The notes below the pieces were generated by a model that ran no database searches, was not told the origin of the DNA, and saw only the letters and a list, made by a program, of their open reading frames with translations. A DNA stretch of 64,000 bases from Nocardioides sp. TF02-7 (GTDB taxonomy: Bacteria; Actinomycetota; Actinomycetes; Propionibacteriales; Nocardioidaceae), in contig NZ_CP092535.1 in the NCBI RefSeq assembly GCF_022437945.1, positions 3,782,001-3,846,000 on the forward strand, given 5' to 3'. A program made the translations under genes and the position numbers. Below, in pieces: positions 41,337 through 52,786 of the stretch. How positions within the stretch are numbered: the first letter of the stretch is position 1; every line of letters begins with the position of its first letter.

Positions 41337-44020
41337 GTGCCCGAGCCCAACCAGCGTCCCCGCCTGCTCCTCCTCGACGGCCACTCGCTGGCCTACCGTG
41401 CGTTCTTCGCGCTGCCGGTGGAGAACTTCTCGACGGCGACCGGCCAGAACACCAATGCCGTCTACGGGTTCACCTCGATGCTCGTCAACGTGCTCCGCGA
41501 CGAGCAGCCGACGCACGCCGCTGTCGCGTTCGACGTGTCGCGCACCACGTTCCGCACGGCGGAGTACGCCGAGTACAAGGCCAAGCGCAACAAGACGCCC
41601 GGCGAGTTCAGCAGCCAGCTGCCGCTGATCGAGCGGGTGCTCGACACGTTCTCGATCCCGTTCCTCAAGGCCGAGGGCTACGAGGCCGACGACATCATCG
41701 CCACCCTCGTCACGCAGGCCCTCGCCGACGAGACCTCTGACATGGAGGTGCTGATCCTCACCGGCGACCGCGACTCGCTGCAGCTGGTCACCGACCGCTC
41801 CACGGTGCTCTACCCGATGCGCGGGGTGTCCGACCTGGCCCGGATGACGCCGGCTGCGGTCGAGGACAAGTACGGCGTCCCGCCGCAGCGCTACCCCGAG
41901 CTCGCGGCGATCGTCGGCGAGACCTCCGACAACCTGCCGGGCGTGCCGGGCGTCGGCGCCGGCTTCGCGGCCAAGTGGCTCAACCAGTACGACGGGCTCG
42001 ACAACGTGATCGCCCGTGCCGACGAGATCACCGGCAAGAAGGGGAGGCCCTGCGGGCCCACCTCGGCGACGTGATCCGCAACCGCCGGCTCAACGCCCTC
42101 GTCACCGACCTCGACCTCGGTGTGCGCCCTGCCGAGCTGGCGCTGCAGCCGTGGGACCGGCAGGCGGCGCTGACCCTCTTCGACGAGCTGGAGTTCCGGG
42201 GCGAGCTGCGCACCCGCACGATCGAGACGCTGGCGGGGGAGGAGCCGATCGAGGAGGGCGGGTTCGAGCTCGAGGGCCGCACGCTCGCGCCCGGCGAGGT
42301 CGCCGGGTTCCTCGAGGGGCTCGGCGACCAGCCGGTCGGGCTCCACGTCCGCGGGTCCTGGGCGGCCGGCACCGGGTCGGTCGACGGCCTCGCGTTCGCC
42401 GACGCGAGCGGTCGGGCGGCGTACGTCGACGTCGGGTCGCTGGAGCCCGACGACGACGCCGCGCTCGCGGCCTGGCTGGCCGACCCCGGGCGGCCGAAGG
42501 TGGTCCACGACGCGAAGGGGCCCTCGCTGGCCCTCGCCGCGCAGGGCTGGCCGCTGTTCGGGGTGGTCAGCGACACCGCGCTCACCGCCTACCTCGCCCG
42601 TCCCGACCAGCGCTCCTACGACCTCGCCGACCTCACCCTGCGCTACCTGCGCCGCGAGCTGAAGGGTGAGCGCGACAGCGATCAGGGCGAGCTCTTCGAC
42701 GACGGCACCGACGCCGGCTCGACGTCGATGCTCTACGCCCGGGCGGTGATCGACCTCAGCGAGGCGCTCGAGGGCGAGCTCGAGCGGGCCGGAGGCGTGC
42801 AGCTGCTGACCGACGTCGAGCTGCCGTTGGTCCAGCTGCTGGCGCTGATGGAGCAGACCGGCATCGCCGTCGACATCGACCACCTGACCGCGCTGGAGGA
42901 GCACTTCGCCGACGAGGTGCGCTCCGCTGCCGACGAGGCCTACGCCGTGATAGGCAAGGAGATCAATCTCGGCTCGCCCAAGCAGCTGCAGGTCGTGCTG
43001 TTCGACGAGCTCGGCATGCCCAAGACCAAGCGCACCAAGACCGGCTACACCACCGACGCCGACGCGCTGCAGGGCCTGTTCGCCAAGACCGAGCACCCGT
43101 TCCTGCTGCACCTGCTGCGCCACCGTGACGTGAGCCGCCTGCGGCAGACGATCGAGGGCCTGCTCAAGACCGTGCAGCCCGACGGGCGGATCCACACGAC
43201 GTTCAACCAGATGATCGCGGCGACCGGACGGCTCTCGAGCACCGAGCCGAACCTGCAGAACATCCCGATCCGCACCGAGGAGGGGCGCCGGATCCGGGAG
43301 GGATTCGTCGTCGGGCCCGGCTACGAGTCCCTGATGACGGCCGACTACAGCCAGATCGAGATGCGGATCATGGCCCACCTGTCCGAGGACGAGCTCCTCA
43401 TCGAGGCGTTCCGCTCGGGCCGTGACTTCCACTCGACCACCGCCTCCCGGGTCTTCGACGTGGCGGCCGACGAGGTCACCCCGGAGATGCGGGCCAAGAT
43501 CAAGGCGATGAACTACGGGCTGGCCTACGGCCTGTCGGCGTTCGGCCTCTCCCAGCAGCTCGGCATCGACACGAGCGAGGCCAAGGCGCTGATGGACGAG
43601 TACTTCGAGACGTTCGGCGGGATCCGCGACTACCTCTCCGGCGTGGTCGACGAGGCCCGGCGCACCGGGTTCACCGAGACGATCATGGGCCGCCGCCGCT
43701 ACCTCCCTGACCTCACCAGCGACAACCGGATGCGCCGCGAGATGGCGGAGCGGATGGCCCTCAACGCGCCGATCCAGGGCTCCGCGGCCGACCTGATCAA
43801 GGTCGCCATGCTGCACACGCAGCGGGCGATCGAGGAGCAGGGCCTGCGGTCGCGGATGCTGCTGCAGGTCCACGACGAGCTGGTGTTCGAGGTCGCGCCG
43901 GGGGAGAAGGACGCGCTCGAGGCGGTCGTGCGCGAGCGGATGGGCGGCGCCGCCGACCTCGCGGTGCCGCTCGACGTCAGCGTCGGCACCGGCCGCAGCT
44001 GGCACGACGCCGCGCACTGA
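41337..44020 (+). CDS. polA: DNA polymerase I (one indel)
   Basis: The 894-residue enzyme joins a 5' nuclease domain, a 3'-5' exonuclease-like domain and a family A polymerase domain. The nuclease domain shows LLLLDGHSLAYRAFFALP, AEGYEADDIIATL and VGETSDNLPGVPGVG. The polymerase domain shows ATGRLSSTEPNLQNIPIRTE, TADYSQIEMRIMAHLS, AMNYGLAYGLSAFGLSQQ and LQVHDELVFEV. In the exonuclease-like part (residues about 310-480) the DxE and the last Asp motif are not recognisable, so proofreading is probably lost, as in many actinobacteria. One G is missing near 42042-42045. An IS110 element begins 2 bases past the stop. Confidence 0.96.
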
Positions 44021-44030
44021 GAGCCCTATG

Positions 44031-45258
44031 TCAAGCGGCCTCCTGGAGGAGGTCGTTGAGGCGGCCGTGGCGGTCGGTGTCGTAGGGCACGCGTTCTTGC
44101 CAGCAGCGCCACAGGATCCTGGTCCAGCCTTGGGCGAGGATCCTTGCTGCGTGGGGGGTGGCGGCAGCCGCGAGCCCGGGCCCGGTCGTAGGTGTCGCGG
44201 GCCCAGGCGTTGGCGCGTGGGGTGTCCTGGGCCCAGTCGATGAGCGCGGCTCGTAGCTGCTTGTTGCAGCCGCGGCGGTAGGCGACGTTGCGGTGCTTGC
44301 CGGACTGGCGGGTCGAGGGTGCGACGCCGGCGGCGGCGGCCAGGGACTGGGCGTCGGGGAATCGTGCGCGGCAGTCGCCGATCTCAGCCAGGAGGGTTGC
44401 TGCGCGGACGACCCCGGCCCGGGGCAAGGACTGGAAGAGCGGCCCGTCGGGATGGGCGAGGAGCGCTTCGCGGATCCGGGTCTCGAGCTCGTCCTGACTG
44501 GCGCGCAGGCCCATAAGGACCTCGACCAAGGTCGTGACGATCAGCTCGGACGCTTCGGCGGCAGCACCGGTGGTGCGCCCTTCAGCGGCCTTGCCGAGGT
44601 GGTCGACCAGCTGGCGTGGGGTGTGGCGCCCGCAGTAGCTGTTGGCCTTGAGCCAGTGCGCCATTCGCAGTTCACCACCTCCGGCGGTCAGCCACGCGGC
44701 CTTCGCTTCAGAGGGAAATCGGCGCAGGAAGGCGAGGCTGATCGGGATGTCGAGCTGGCTGAACAGGCCGATCGCGCCGGGGAAGTTGTGCTGCAGCACC
44801 GCCAGCAGCTGGTTGTGAACCGCGATGCGGTGCCCGACCAGGTCTTGGCGGGCACGGACCAGCATCCGCAACGCGATCGTCTCGGCAGAGTCGGGTCGAA
44901 CGACCGCCCATCGGCCGGCGTCGGTGCGCAGCGCGTCGGCGAGGACGAACGCATCGAACCGGTCGTCCTTGTTGCCCGCAGTGCCGTAGCGGGCCCGCAG
45001 CGACTTCACCTGCCGGGCTGAGATCACCACGACCTCGAACCCGTCGCGGATCAGGTGCTCGACCACCGGACCGTCGCCACGTTCGATCCCCACCTGCGCG
45101 ACACCGTGTCGTCGCAACAGGGTGGTGATTTTCGCCAGCCCCGGCCGCGAGTGCGGCACGGTGGCCTCTTCGATGCGCTGCCCGGTGTCGTCGACGATGC
45201 ACAGCGCGTGGTGCTGCCAAGACCAGTCGATCCCGGCGAAAGTGGGCGTAGCCTGCAT
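44031..45258 (-). CDS. IS110-family DEDD transposase (one indel)
   Basis: The 408-residue transposase has an N-terminal RuvC-like DEDD domain: FAGIDWSWQHHALCIVDDTG (first Asp), QVGIERGDGPVVEHL (Glu), and AGNKDDRFDAFVLADALR (Asp pair). The C-terminal Transposase_20 domain has LPRAGVVRAATLLAEIGD and AAAAGVAPSTRQSGKHR, with the Ser thought to be catalytic. An extra base in the six-base run near 44153-44158 shifts the frame; after it the end reads ILAQGWTRILWRCWQERVPY. Because the indel is of the common type here, the element may be intact and active. Confidence 0.92.
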
Positions 45259-45361
45259 GTGAGTGCTCTCCTTCCGTTAGCCCACGGATTCAGCACTCCG
45301 GTCCGGGACGTGACGGTCGGTCGCTCACTGAGGCGCTCCAGGCCGGCAAGCCTTGGCGCAA
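45259..45361 (-). ncRNA. Candidate bridge-RNA region of the IS110 element
   Basis: IS110 elements of the IS621 type encode a bridge RNA upstream of the transposase that pairs with target and donor DNA. Here the 103 bases upstream of the transposase can fold into two stem-loops. One has GAGTGCT (45261-45267) with AGCACTC (45292-45298) and an inner CCGT/ACGG stem. The other has CCAGGC (45338-45343) with GCCTTGG (45350-45356). Position and shape fit; the pairing to the AGCCCTATG core is not worked out. Confidence 0.4.
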
Positions 45362-45524
45362 AGCCCTATGGCCGATCTGCACGTCCCGGGCCACCGGGCC
45401 CTGCAACTCTCAGCCAGGTCGTCCACGAAGGGCGACTCGGTCAGCCCGGCAGTGACCCGGCAGACCCGGGGTGCAGACAAGAGACCTACTCCTGTCTGCG
45501 CCTAACGTCCACCAGTGAGAGCGG

Positions 45525-46808
45525 TCAGCCGCCGAGGGTCTCGGTGCCCGTGCGGCTCCGGAACGCCTGGAGCGCGAGCAGCAGCCCGACCACGCAGGCG
45601 TCGACGACCGCGACGGTCACGACGAGGCCGGTGAGCGAGTCGGCGAGGCCGCCCGCGACCACCAAGGCCACGACGCCGGCCGCCACGAGGTACTTCGTCC
45701 ACCGCCCCCGCTTGGCCAGGCCGGCGTAGACCAGCAGCTGCAGCACCGCCAGCAGGGCGCCGAGGGTGGCGAACAGCCACAGCCGGCCCTCGACCTCGGC
45801 GTAGTCGGCGCCGCCGACGAACTCCACCGCGACGCCGCTCAGCAGCCAGGCCCCGGCGACCGACACGGCGCCGAGCCCGCCGAGGAACCCGAGACCCCGC
45901 AGCACCGCGGCCCGGCTCTCGCCGGCGGTCGACATCGACGGGAACAGGATGACGACCGCGAACTGGGGCAGGAAGAGCACGGCCTTGGTCACGATGAGGC
46001 CGCCGGCGTAGAGACCCGCCTGGTGGTCGTCGAGGACGTTGCGGGCCACGACGACGTCGAGGTTCGACAGCGCCACGAACGCCAGGAGCGCGAGCGAGCT
46101 GCTGGCCGTCTCACGGCGTACGTCGCGCCGGACCTCGCGGTCGTGGGCGGTGACGATCGCGTCGCTCCGGCGGCCGCGGAGCGCCCACGACCCGACCACG
46201 ACGGGGAGCCAGGAGGCGACGAGGACACCGAGCATCGCGCTGGTGGCGGTGGCCGACACCAGCAGGCAGGCACCACCGATGACGACCCGCGGCACGCCGA
46301 CCGCGAGGTAGACGAGGCTCAACGGCAGCCACCGGCGCTCGCCCTGGAGCACGCCGGCCTGGCCGCCCATCACCGTGACCGGCACGACGCACAGGCCGAG
46401 CAGGACGGCGGGGACCACGCCGTCGAGGCGCAGCACCTCCCAGACCAGCGGCGAGGCGGCCACGGCCAGCGCGCCCAGCACCAGCGCCGCCCGCCAGGTC
46501 GTGGTCAGCACCGTCTGCTCGATCGCGGCGACGTCCGCGGGTGCGGCGGCGATCCGGCGCGCAGCCGTCGCCTGGAGGCCGAGCTGCAGCACCGAGAGCA
46601 CCATCAGCAGCGCCATCAGGCCGGCCACCGCGCCGTACTGGCTCGGCCCGAGCAGCCGCGCCGCGACCATCTGGAACGCGTAGGTGCCGACGTTGGTGAC
46701 GGCCATCGCGACCGCGATGCCGGCGCTGCCGCGCAGCACGCGGAGGAGCCGCGGCCGTGGACCGGAGCCGGGGACGCGTGGGTCCCGGGTCTGCGGTTCG
46801 GCGGTCAC
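45525..46808 (-). CDS. Polysaccharide/lipid-linked oligosaccharide flippase (MOP superfamily)
   Basis: The 427-residue protein has about twelve to fourteen membrane helices. The N-terminus (GIAVAMAVTNVGTYAFQMVAARLLGPSQYGA...) is typical of Wzx/RfbX-type flippases, with YGAVAGLMALLMVLSVLQLG following. YAGGLIVTKAVLFLPQF fits the same family. It probably moves a lipid-linked sugar across the membrane for the envelope cluster that diverges from it at 46901. The GTG at 46808 has TACGCT 6 bases upstream on the minus strand. Confidence 0.85.
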   Translation of the reverse strand: MTAEPQTRDPRVPGSGPRPRLLRVLRGSAGIAVAMAVTNVGTYAFQMVAARLLGPSQYGAVAGLMALLMVLSVLQLGLQATAARRIAAAPADVAAIEQTVLTTTWRAALVLGALAVAASPLVWEVLRLDGVVPAVLLGLCVVPVTVMGGQAGVLQGERRWLPLSLVYLAVGVPRVVIGGACLLVSATATSAMLGVLVASWLPVVVGSWALRGRRSDAIVTAHDREVRRDVRRETASSSLALLAFVALSNLDVVVARNVLDDHQAGLYAGGLIVTKAVLFLPQFAVVILFPSMSTAGESRAAVLRGLGFLGGLGAVSVAGAWLLSGVAVEFVGGADYAEVEGRLWLFATLGALLAVLQLLVYAGLAKRGRWTKYLVAAGVVALVVAGGLADSLTGLVVTVAVVDACVVGLLLALQAFRSRTGTETLGG

Positions 46809-46814
46809 GGATCG

Positions 46815-46820
46815 AGCGTA
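46815..46820 (-). promoter_or_regulatory. Putative leaderless -10 element of the flippase gene
   Basis: On the minus strand TACGCT is followed by 6 bases and the GTG start at 46808, as in the other leaderless-type starts in this window. Confidence 0.4.
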
Positions 46821-46900
46821 GAGGGCGCGCCGATCCCGGCGCCGCACGGTCGCCGGGCACATACAGTGGCCTGCGCCGTGCGGCCGTGGGAGGAGAGGCG

Positions 46901-49900
46901 ATGGAGGAGCGGGCTGCGGCGCGACGCTGCGCCGTCGTGCTCGTCGCCGTGTACGCCGCCCTGGCACTGCTGCTCGTCACCGAGCAGGCGGGCCGCACCA
47001 CCAACGACACCCGGCTCGAGCTGACCGAGGAGCCCGGCCGCTACCTCGCCGGGACGTTCTCGCTCTGGAACCCGCAGGTGTCGCTCGGCGAGCTGCAGAA
47101 CCAGGCCTACGGCTACCTGTTCCCCCAGGGCCTCTGGTACGCCGCGCTCGACCTGGTCGGGATGCCGGGCTGGCTGTCGCAGCGCCTCTGGTCGGTGCTG
47201 CTGCTCCTCCTCGCGTGCGAGGGTGTCCGCCGGTTGGCCCGGCACCTGGTCGGGAACCCGTGGGCGGCCGCCGCGGCCGGGCTCGTCTACGGGCTGGCTC
47301 CGCGCCACGTCACCGAGCTGGGCGTGCGCAGCGCCGAGATCCTCCCCGGCGCGGTGCTGCCGTGGGCGCTGCTGCCGATCGTGCAGGCCGTCGACGGCCG
47401 CCGCCGGCCGCGCGACGCCGCGGTGCTGTCGGCGGCGGCGTACGCGTGCGCGGGCGGCGTCAACGGCACCGCGACCGCGGCGCCCGCGGCCCTGCTGGTC
47501 GTGTTCGTCGCCTGGGCCGTGCTGCGCCGCCACCTGTCGTGGCGGTTCGCGGCCGGTTGGGCGGCGCTGATGGCCGTGGTCAACGCCTGGTGGGTCGGGT
47601 CGCTGCTCCAGCTCGGCCGCTACAGCCCGCCGTTCTTCGACTACGTGGAGGACGCTCGCGCCACCACCTGGTCCTCGGGCTTCGCCCCGACCCTGCGCGG
47701 CACCAGCAACTGGGTCGGATACATCGTCGTGGACGGCGAGCGCTGGTGGCCCGCCGGTCACCTGCTCTCCTACGAGCCGTGGGTCGTGGTCGGCACCGGG
47801 CTGCTCGCCGTCGTGGGGCTCGTGGGCCTGCTGCGCCACCGCGGCCGGTTCCGGGTGCCGTTGCTCGTCTCCGCCGCGCTCGGGTTGACCTGCCAGGTGA
47901 TCGCGCACACCGGCCCGCTGGACGGGCCGCTGAGCCAGTGGTTGCAGGACCTGCTCGACGGGCCGCTCGCACCCTTGCGCAACGTGGCCAAGGCCGACCC
48001 GGTGCTGCGGGTGCCGCTGGCCGTCGGTGTCGCGGTCGCGGTCGCCGACGCGGCCCGCGTGGCGCACCGGACGCGGCGGCGCGACCGGCCTGCCGGCCGC
48101 GTCGGCGCCGGCCTGCTTGTCGCGGCGCTGGTCGGCGCGCTGGTCGCCGGGCTGGGCACGGCCGCGGCGCCGATCGTCCGCGCGGAGACCCGGACCCCCG
48201 GCTGGGGGAGCTGCCTGGCTACTGGCGCGACGCGGCGGCCTTCGTCGCCGAGCGGCGGGAGCGGCGGCTCGGCGACCGGGCGGTCGAGGGCGGCACGGCG
48301 GTGACCTGGGTGATCCCGGGCGCCGGGTTCGGCATCCACGAGTGGGGCTGGACGATGGAGGAGGTGATGCAGGCGGTCGACCGGTCGCCGTGGGTCACCC
48401 GGTCGCAGGTGCCGTTGACTCCGGCGGCCACCATCCGGATGCTCACCGCGTTGGAGACCTACCTGGAGACCGGCTCCGGGTCGCCGTACCTCCAAGCCAT
48501 GCTGGTGCGGATCGGCATCGACACCGTGCTCGTCCGGCACGACCTCGACTCCGACGTGGCGGTCGCCACCCCGTCGAACCTGGTCTCGGTCGCCCTCGCC
48601 CGGTCGCCGGGGCTGCGGCGGGTGAAGAGCTTCGGGGGCGCTCGACTTCGGCCCGGCGATCGAGGTGTTCGAGGTGCAGCGCAACCTCGGCGCGGCGGAG
48701 AGCGGCGGGTACGACGTCCGTGACACGGCCGACGCCGTCACCGTGGCGTCCGCCCCCGAGGACGCGGTGGCGGCGGTCGGCGCGGGCCTGGTCGGGCCGG
48801 CGCAGCCGGTGCTCCTGGCGGGCGCGCCCGGCTGGGACCGGACCGCCGACGTCATCGGCGACGCCTGGCGGCGCCGCGAGCGGTCGTTCAGCCGGATCCT
48901 CGAGGCGGAGAGCAACGTGATGACCGCCGACGAGCCGCGGCACGGGCGGCGGGTGGTCGCCGACTACCCCGGCCCGCCCGGCGCGGAGCCCGTCGTGGCG
49001 GCGTACCGCGGGGTCGCCGGGGTCACGGCGTCGAGCTCGCGCGGCTGGGTCGAGATCCTCGGCAGCGTGCAGGCGGAGGCCGCTCCCGACGCCGTGCTCG
49101 ACGGCGACACGTCGACGTCCTGGCGGCCGGCGCCGTACGTCGGCCCCGAGGGCGAGTGGGTCCGCGTCGACCTCGCGCGGGCGCAGCCGGTCGGCCGGGT
49201 GGAGCTGCTGCAGCCGGTCGAGCGCGCCGACCTGGAGCTGGTGACGGAGTGGCGGGTCAGTGCGGGTGGCGTGACCCGCACCGTCGAGACCGACGAGACG
49301 ACGGGCCGCGCGGTCGCCGACCTCGACGGGGTGCGCGCCCGGTCGGTGCGGGTCGAGGTCGCCGCCACCCCGCACGCGGAGTCGGGGATCGGCCTGGCCG
49401 AGGTGTGGATCGAGGGCGTGCACCCCGAGCGGACGCTGGTGCTGCCGGAGGTGCCGCAGGCCGGGACGCCGGACGTCGTGCTCGGGGCGCGCCCCGAGAC
49501 CCGGGCGTGCATCACCACCCTGCTCGGCCCGGACTGCGCGGCCGCCCGCCGGCGTGGGTCGGAGGAGGCGGCAGGCATCGACCGCACCTTCACGGTCGGG
49601 GCGGCCGGCCGGTGGGGTGTCCGGGGCCTCGCGGTCGCCCGGGCGACGCCGTCCACCACCGAGCTGCTGCTGCCGTTCGGCGGGCCGCAGGTCAGGGCCA
49701 CGTCGGTGCTCTCCGACGACCCGGCGGTCGGGCCGCGGATGGCCCACGACGGCGACGACACCACGATCTGGCTCGCCGACGGCCGCGACCCCGCACCGAC
49801 CCTCACCATCGACCTCGGCCGGCAGCGGGTGCTGCGCGGACTCGACGTGACGCCCCCGGCCGGGTTCGGCGCGATGCCCGACCGCGCCGTCGTGGAGGCC

Positions 49901-51017
49901 GACGGCCGGCGGCGCGAGGTGGACCTGGCGGGGTCGGGCTCGTTCGAGCCGCTCCGTGCCCGGCTGCTGACGGTGACGTTCCTCCGCGACGCGCCCGACG
50001 CCCGGCCGACCGGGATCGCGGAGCTGCGGCTGCGGGGCGGCCGGCTGACCACACCGTTCGACGGCGCCGCCCAGGCCGGGACGCCGTGCGGCTTCGGCCC
50101 GCCCCTGGTCGTCGACGGCCGCCGCTACCAGACCCGCGTCCGGGGCGACGCCGGCTCGGTGGTCTCGGCCGGCCAGCTCGCGCTCCGGGTGTGCGGGAGC
50201 CGCGCCGAGCGCCGGTTGCGGCTCGCCCCCGGCGTCCACCGCGTCCGGCTGTTGTCGACGCCCCAGTTCCAGCCGGTCGGGTTGACCCTGCTCGGGCTCG
50301 ACGGGGACCACACCCGGGTGGTGGAGCGGTCGCGGTCGCTCCGCCTGCTGGACGCCGACGCGACCCGCGTCCGGCTCGACCTCGGCCCGGGGGAGGAGGC
50401 CGTGCTCTCCACCCCGCACAACCACAACGCCGGCTGGGTGGCCACCGTGGACGGACGGGAGCTCGAGCCGGTGACCGTCGACGGCTGGGCGCAGGGCTGG
50501 CTGGTGCCGGCCGACGCCGCCGGGGAGGTCGAGCTGCGGTTCACGCCGCAGCGCAGCTACCTGGTCGGGCTGGTCGGCGGGCTGCTGCTCCTGGCGGGCG
50601 TCCTGCTGTGGGCGCTCTGGCTCCTGGTGCGAGGCCGCCGGCGCGGTGCACCACCGGACGACCGTCCCGATCCGGCGCCGCCGCCAACGGTGCAGCGCGC
50701 GGACGGCGGCCGACGTACGGTCGCCACCACCGCGGCGCTCGCGGCGGCCGCGGCGGGGGGTCGCCTGGCTGGTCGGCGGGCCGCTCGTGGCGGCGGGCGC
50801 GGCGGCCGGGGTCGTCCTGGGCCGCCGGCCGGCCCTCGTCCAGGTACTGGTGGCCGCCGCCCTCCTGGTCGCCCTCGGCCTCTGGGCCGTGGAGCTGACC
50901 CGTGCCGCCACACCGCCGTCGGCCACCGTCGACCTGGTGACCGGCACGGCGTTCGCGCTCGCGGTGGCCGCAGCACTCCTCGGCGGCCGGGCCGGCACCA
51001 CCGACGGGTCGTCGTGA
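46901..51017 (+). CDS. aftD: AftD-like alpha-arabinofuranosyltransferase (three indels)
   Basis: The reconstructed 1371-residue membrane protein resembles AftD, a GT-C enzyme that adds arabinofuranose from a polyprenyl donor outside the membrane. The first loop has TTNDTRLELTEEPGRYLAG, SLWNPQVSLGELQNQAYGYL and FPQG, the typical AftD acidic loop. About ten helices reach residue 430. The large exterior part contains two discoidin-like (F5/8C) modules (AVLDGDTSTSWRPA and MAHDGDDTTIWLADG). A helix pair and a cytoplasmic tail end it. Indels: missing G near 48204-48208, extra G near 48634-48638, extra G near 50755-50760. Whether this organism has arabinan is unknown, so the sugar is uncertain. Confidence 0.85.
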
Positions 51018-52729
51018 CCGGGCGCGGCGACGACCTCCGCGACCTCGGCTGGTCGGCCCTGGTCGCCGCCGTCGTGCTCGGGCCGCTGTTCCTGGGTCCG
51101 GGCTTCTGGTTGGTCGGCGACATGGTCTTCGTCCCGGAGCAACCGTGGAAGGCGGCCTGGCTCGGTCTCGACCCGGCCCTGCCTCGGGCCGTGCCGATGG
51201 ACGCGCTGGTGTCGCTGGCGACGCAGGTGGTGCCCGGCACCTGGGTGCAACGGGCGCTGCTCCTGGCCGGGCTGCTGCTCGGCGGGCTCGGAGTCGGGCG
51301 GCTGACCCGGCCGCTGCCCCTCGTCGCCCGGGCAGCGGCGATCACCCTCCTGCTGTGGAACCCGTGGGTCCACGAGCGGCTGCTCATCGGGCAGTGGGCC
51401 ATCCTGCTCGGCTACCTGGCACTGCCGTGGGTCGCCCTGGCCGCCCGGCGCCTCCGGGAGGACCCCCGCAGCGGCTGGGCGCCGGCCGCGATCGCGTGCA
51501 CGGCAGCGGCGGTCTGCAGCCCCTCGAGCGGCGTGATGGCCGCGGCGACCCTCGCCGTGCTCGGGCTCGGCCGGGACCGGTCGGGCTGGTGGCGGGCGTG
51601 CGGGGTGGTGCTCCTGGCCAACCTGCCCTGGCTGGTGCCCTCGATGACGGCGACCACCGTCCGGGTGTCGGCCGACGGCGTGTTCGCCGGGTTCGCCGCG
51701 CGCGCCGAGTCCGGCGCCGGCCTGCTGCCGAGCCTGCTCTCCCTCGGTGGCATCTGGAAGACCTCGATCCTGCCGCCGGAACGCACCAGCACCCCTGTCG
51801 TGCTGCTGGCGTGCCTGCTGACCCTCGCAGCCGTGGCCGGGCTGCGGCGCGCGACCCGCGACCACCGCGGCGAGCTGCCGCGGCTGGTGCTGCTCGGAGC
51901 GGGCGCCCTGCTGGTCGCCGCCGCACCGGCCGTGCCGGGCGCGGCGGACGCGCTGGAGACGCTCGCCGCACGGCTGCCCGGGCTCGCCCTGCTGCGGGAC
52001 TCGCACCGGTTCCTCGCGCCGCTCGGCGTCGCGCTCGCCGTCGGCCTCGCCGGCTCCGTGACCGTCGTCCGCGAGCGGGTGCGGCCCGGCCGCGAGGCGC
52101 TGTGGGGCGTCGCCGGACTGCTGGTCCTCGCGCCGGCCCTGCTGCTGCCGTCGCTGGCGTGGGGGGCGGCCGGGGAGCTCCAGCGGTCGTCGTACCCCGC
52201 CGAGTGGGACACGGTGGCCGCGATCCTCGAGGACCAGCGCGGGTCCGGTCCGTCGGGCAGCATGGTCGTGCTGCCGTGGCAGGGCTCCTACCGCGGCTTC
52301 GACTGGAACCACCACCGGGCGGTGCTCGATCCGGCGCCGCGGTTCTTCCCGGGCACGGTGCTGACCGACGACCGCCTGCTGCTCGACGACGTCGTCGTGC
52401 CGGCCGAGGACCCGCGGGCCGAGGACGTACGCCGCGCGCTCGCGGCGGCCGACCCCGGGGAGCAGATGCGGGCGGTGGGCGTGCGGTGGGTGCTGGTGCA
52501 GCACGGGATGTCGGTGGTCGACCCGCCGGCGGGGCTGGTCAGGCACGACGGCGAGGGCCTCACCCTCGTCGATCTCGCACCGGACGGGGAGCCGGTCGTG
52601 GATCCGCCGGTCGCTGAGATGTGGCGGGTCGTGTGCGTCTCGGCCGGACATCTTGCGGGGATGGCGTTGCCTTTGGCGGCGTTCCTGTGGAGAATCCGCA
52701 GCGGGAGAGATGCTCGTCACATTTCGTGA
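51014..52729 (+). CDS. GT-C-like multi-pass membrane protein of the AftD cluster
   Basis: The 571-residue protein overlaps the AftD-like gene by GTGA. It has about ten membrane helices, an early acidic loop (WLVGDMVFVPEQPWKAAWLG), and a short exterior C-terminal domain (MVVLPWQGSYRGFDWNHHRA and LPAEDPRAEDV-like text). It ends with a last helix (LAGMALPLAAFLW) and a basic tail. The layout suggests a GT-C glycosyltransferase or helper. I do not recognise a named family. Overlap with aftD argues for joint function. Confidence 0.75.
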   Translation: MTGRGDDLRDLGWSALVAAVVLGPLFLGPGFWLVGDMVFVPEQPWKAAWLGLDPALPRAVPMDALVSLATQVVPGTWVQRALLLAGLLLGGLGVGRLTRPLPLVARAAAITLLLWNPWVHERLLIGQWAILLGYLALPWVALAARRLREDPRSGWAPAAIACTAAAVCSPSSGVMAAATLAVLGLGRDRSGWWRACGVVLLANLPWLVPSMTATTVRVSADGVFAGFAARAESGAGLLPSLLSLGGIWKTSILPPERTSTPVVLLACLLTLAAVAGLRRATRDHRGELPRLVLLGAGALLVAAAPAVPGAADALETLAARLPGLALLRDSHRFLAPLGVALAVGLAGSVTVVRERVRPGREALWGVAGLLVLAPALLLPSLAWGAAGELQRSSYPAEWDTVAAILEDQRGSGPSGSMVVLPWQGSYRGFDWNHHRAVLDPAPRFFPGTVLTDDRLLLDDVVVPAEDPRAEDVRRALAAADPGEQMRAVGVRWVLVQHGMSVVDPPAGLVRHDGEGLTLVDLAPDGEPVVDPPVAEMWRVVCVSAGHLAGMALPLAAFLWRIRSGRDARHIS

Positions 52730-52786
52730 CGACCGGTCACCGGTGCACCCGGACGCGGCCGGAGGTCTTTGGGAGGGGACCTGCGC

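Larger units (their letters stand above)
44022..45370 (-). mobile_element. IS110-family insertion sequence
   Basis: The element is about 1340 bases and is bounded by the direct repeat AGCCCTATG at 44022-44030 and 45362-45370. It holds one DEDD transposase gene on the minus strand whose stop codon touches the left repeat. There are no terminal inverted repeats, as usual for IS110. The non-coding part is on the transposase 5' side (45259-45361). It has inserted directly after polA. Confidence 0.8.

Noticed and set aside
48443..52720. A 1425-codon open frame on the minus strand opposite the AftD-like region, and many similar long antisense frames
   Set aside because: In very GC-rich DNA the antisense frames of real genes rarely contain stops. 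The translated text is Arg/Pro/Gly/His-rich without domains, while the plus strand shows conserved motifs.
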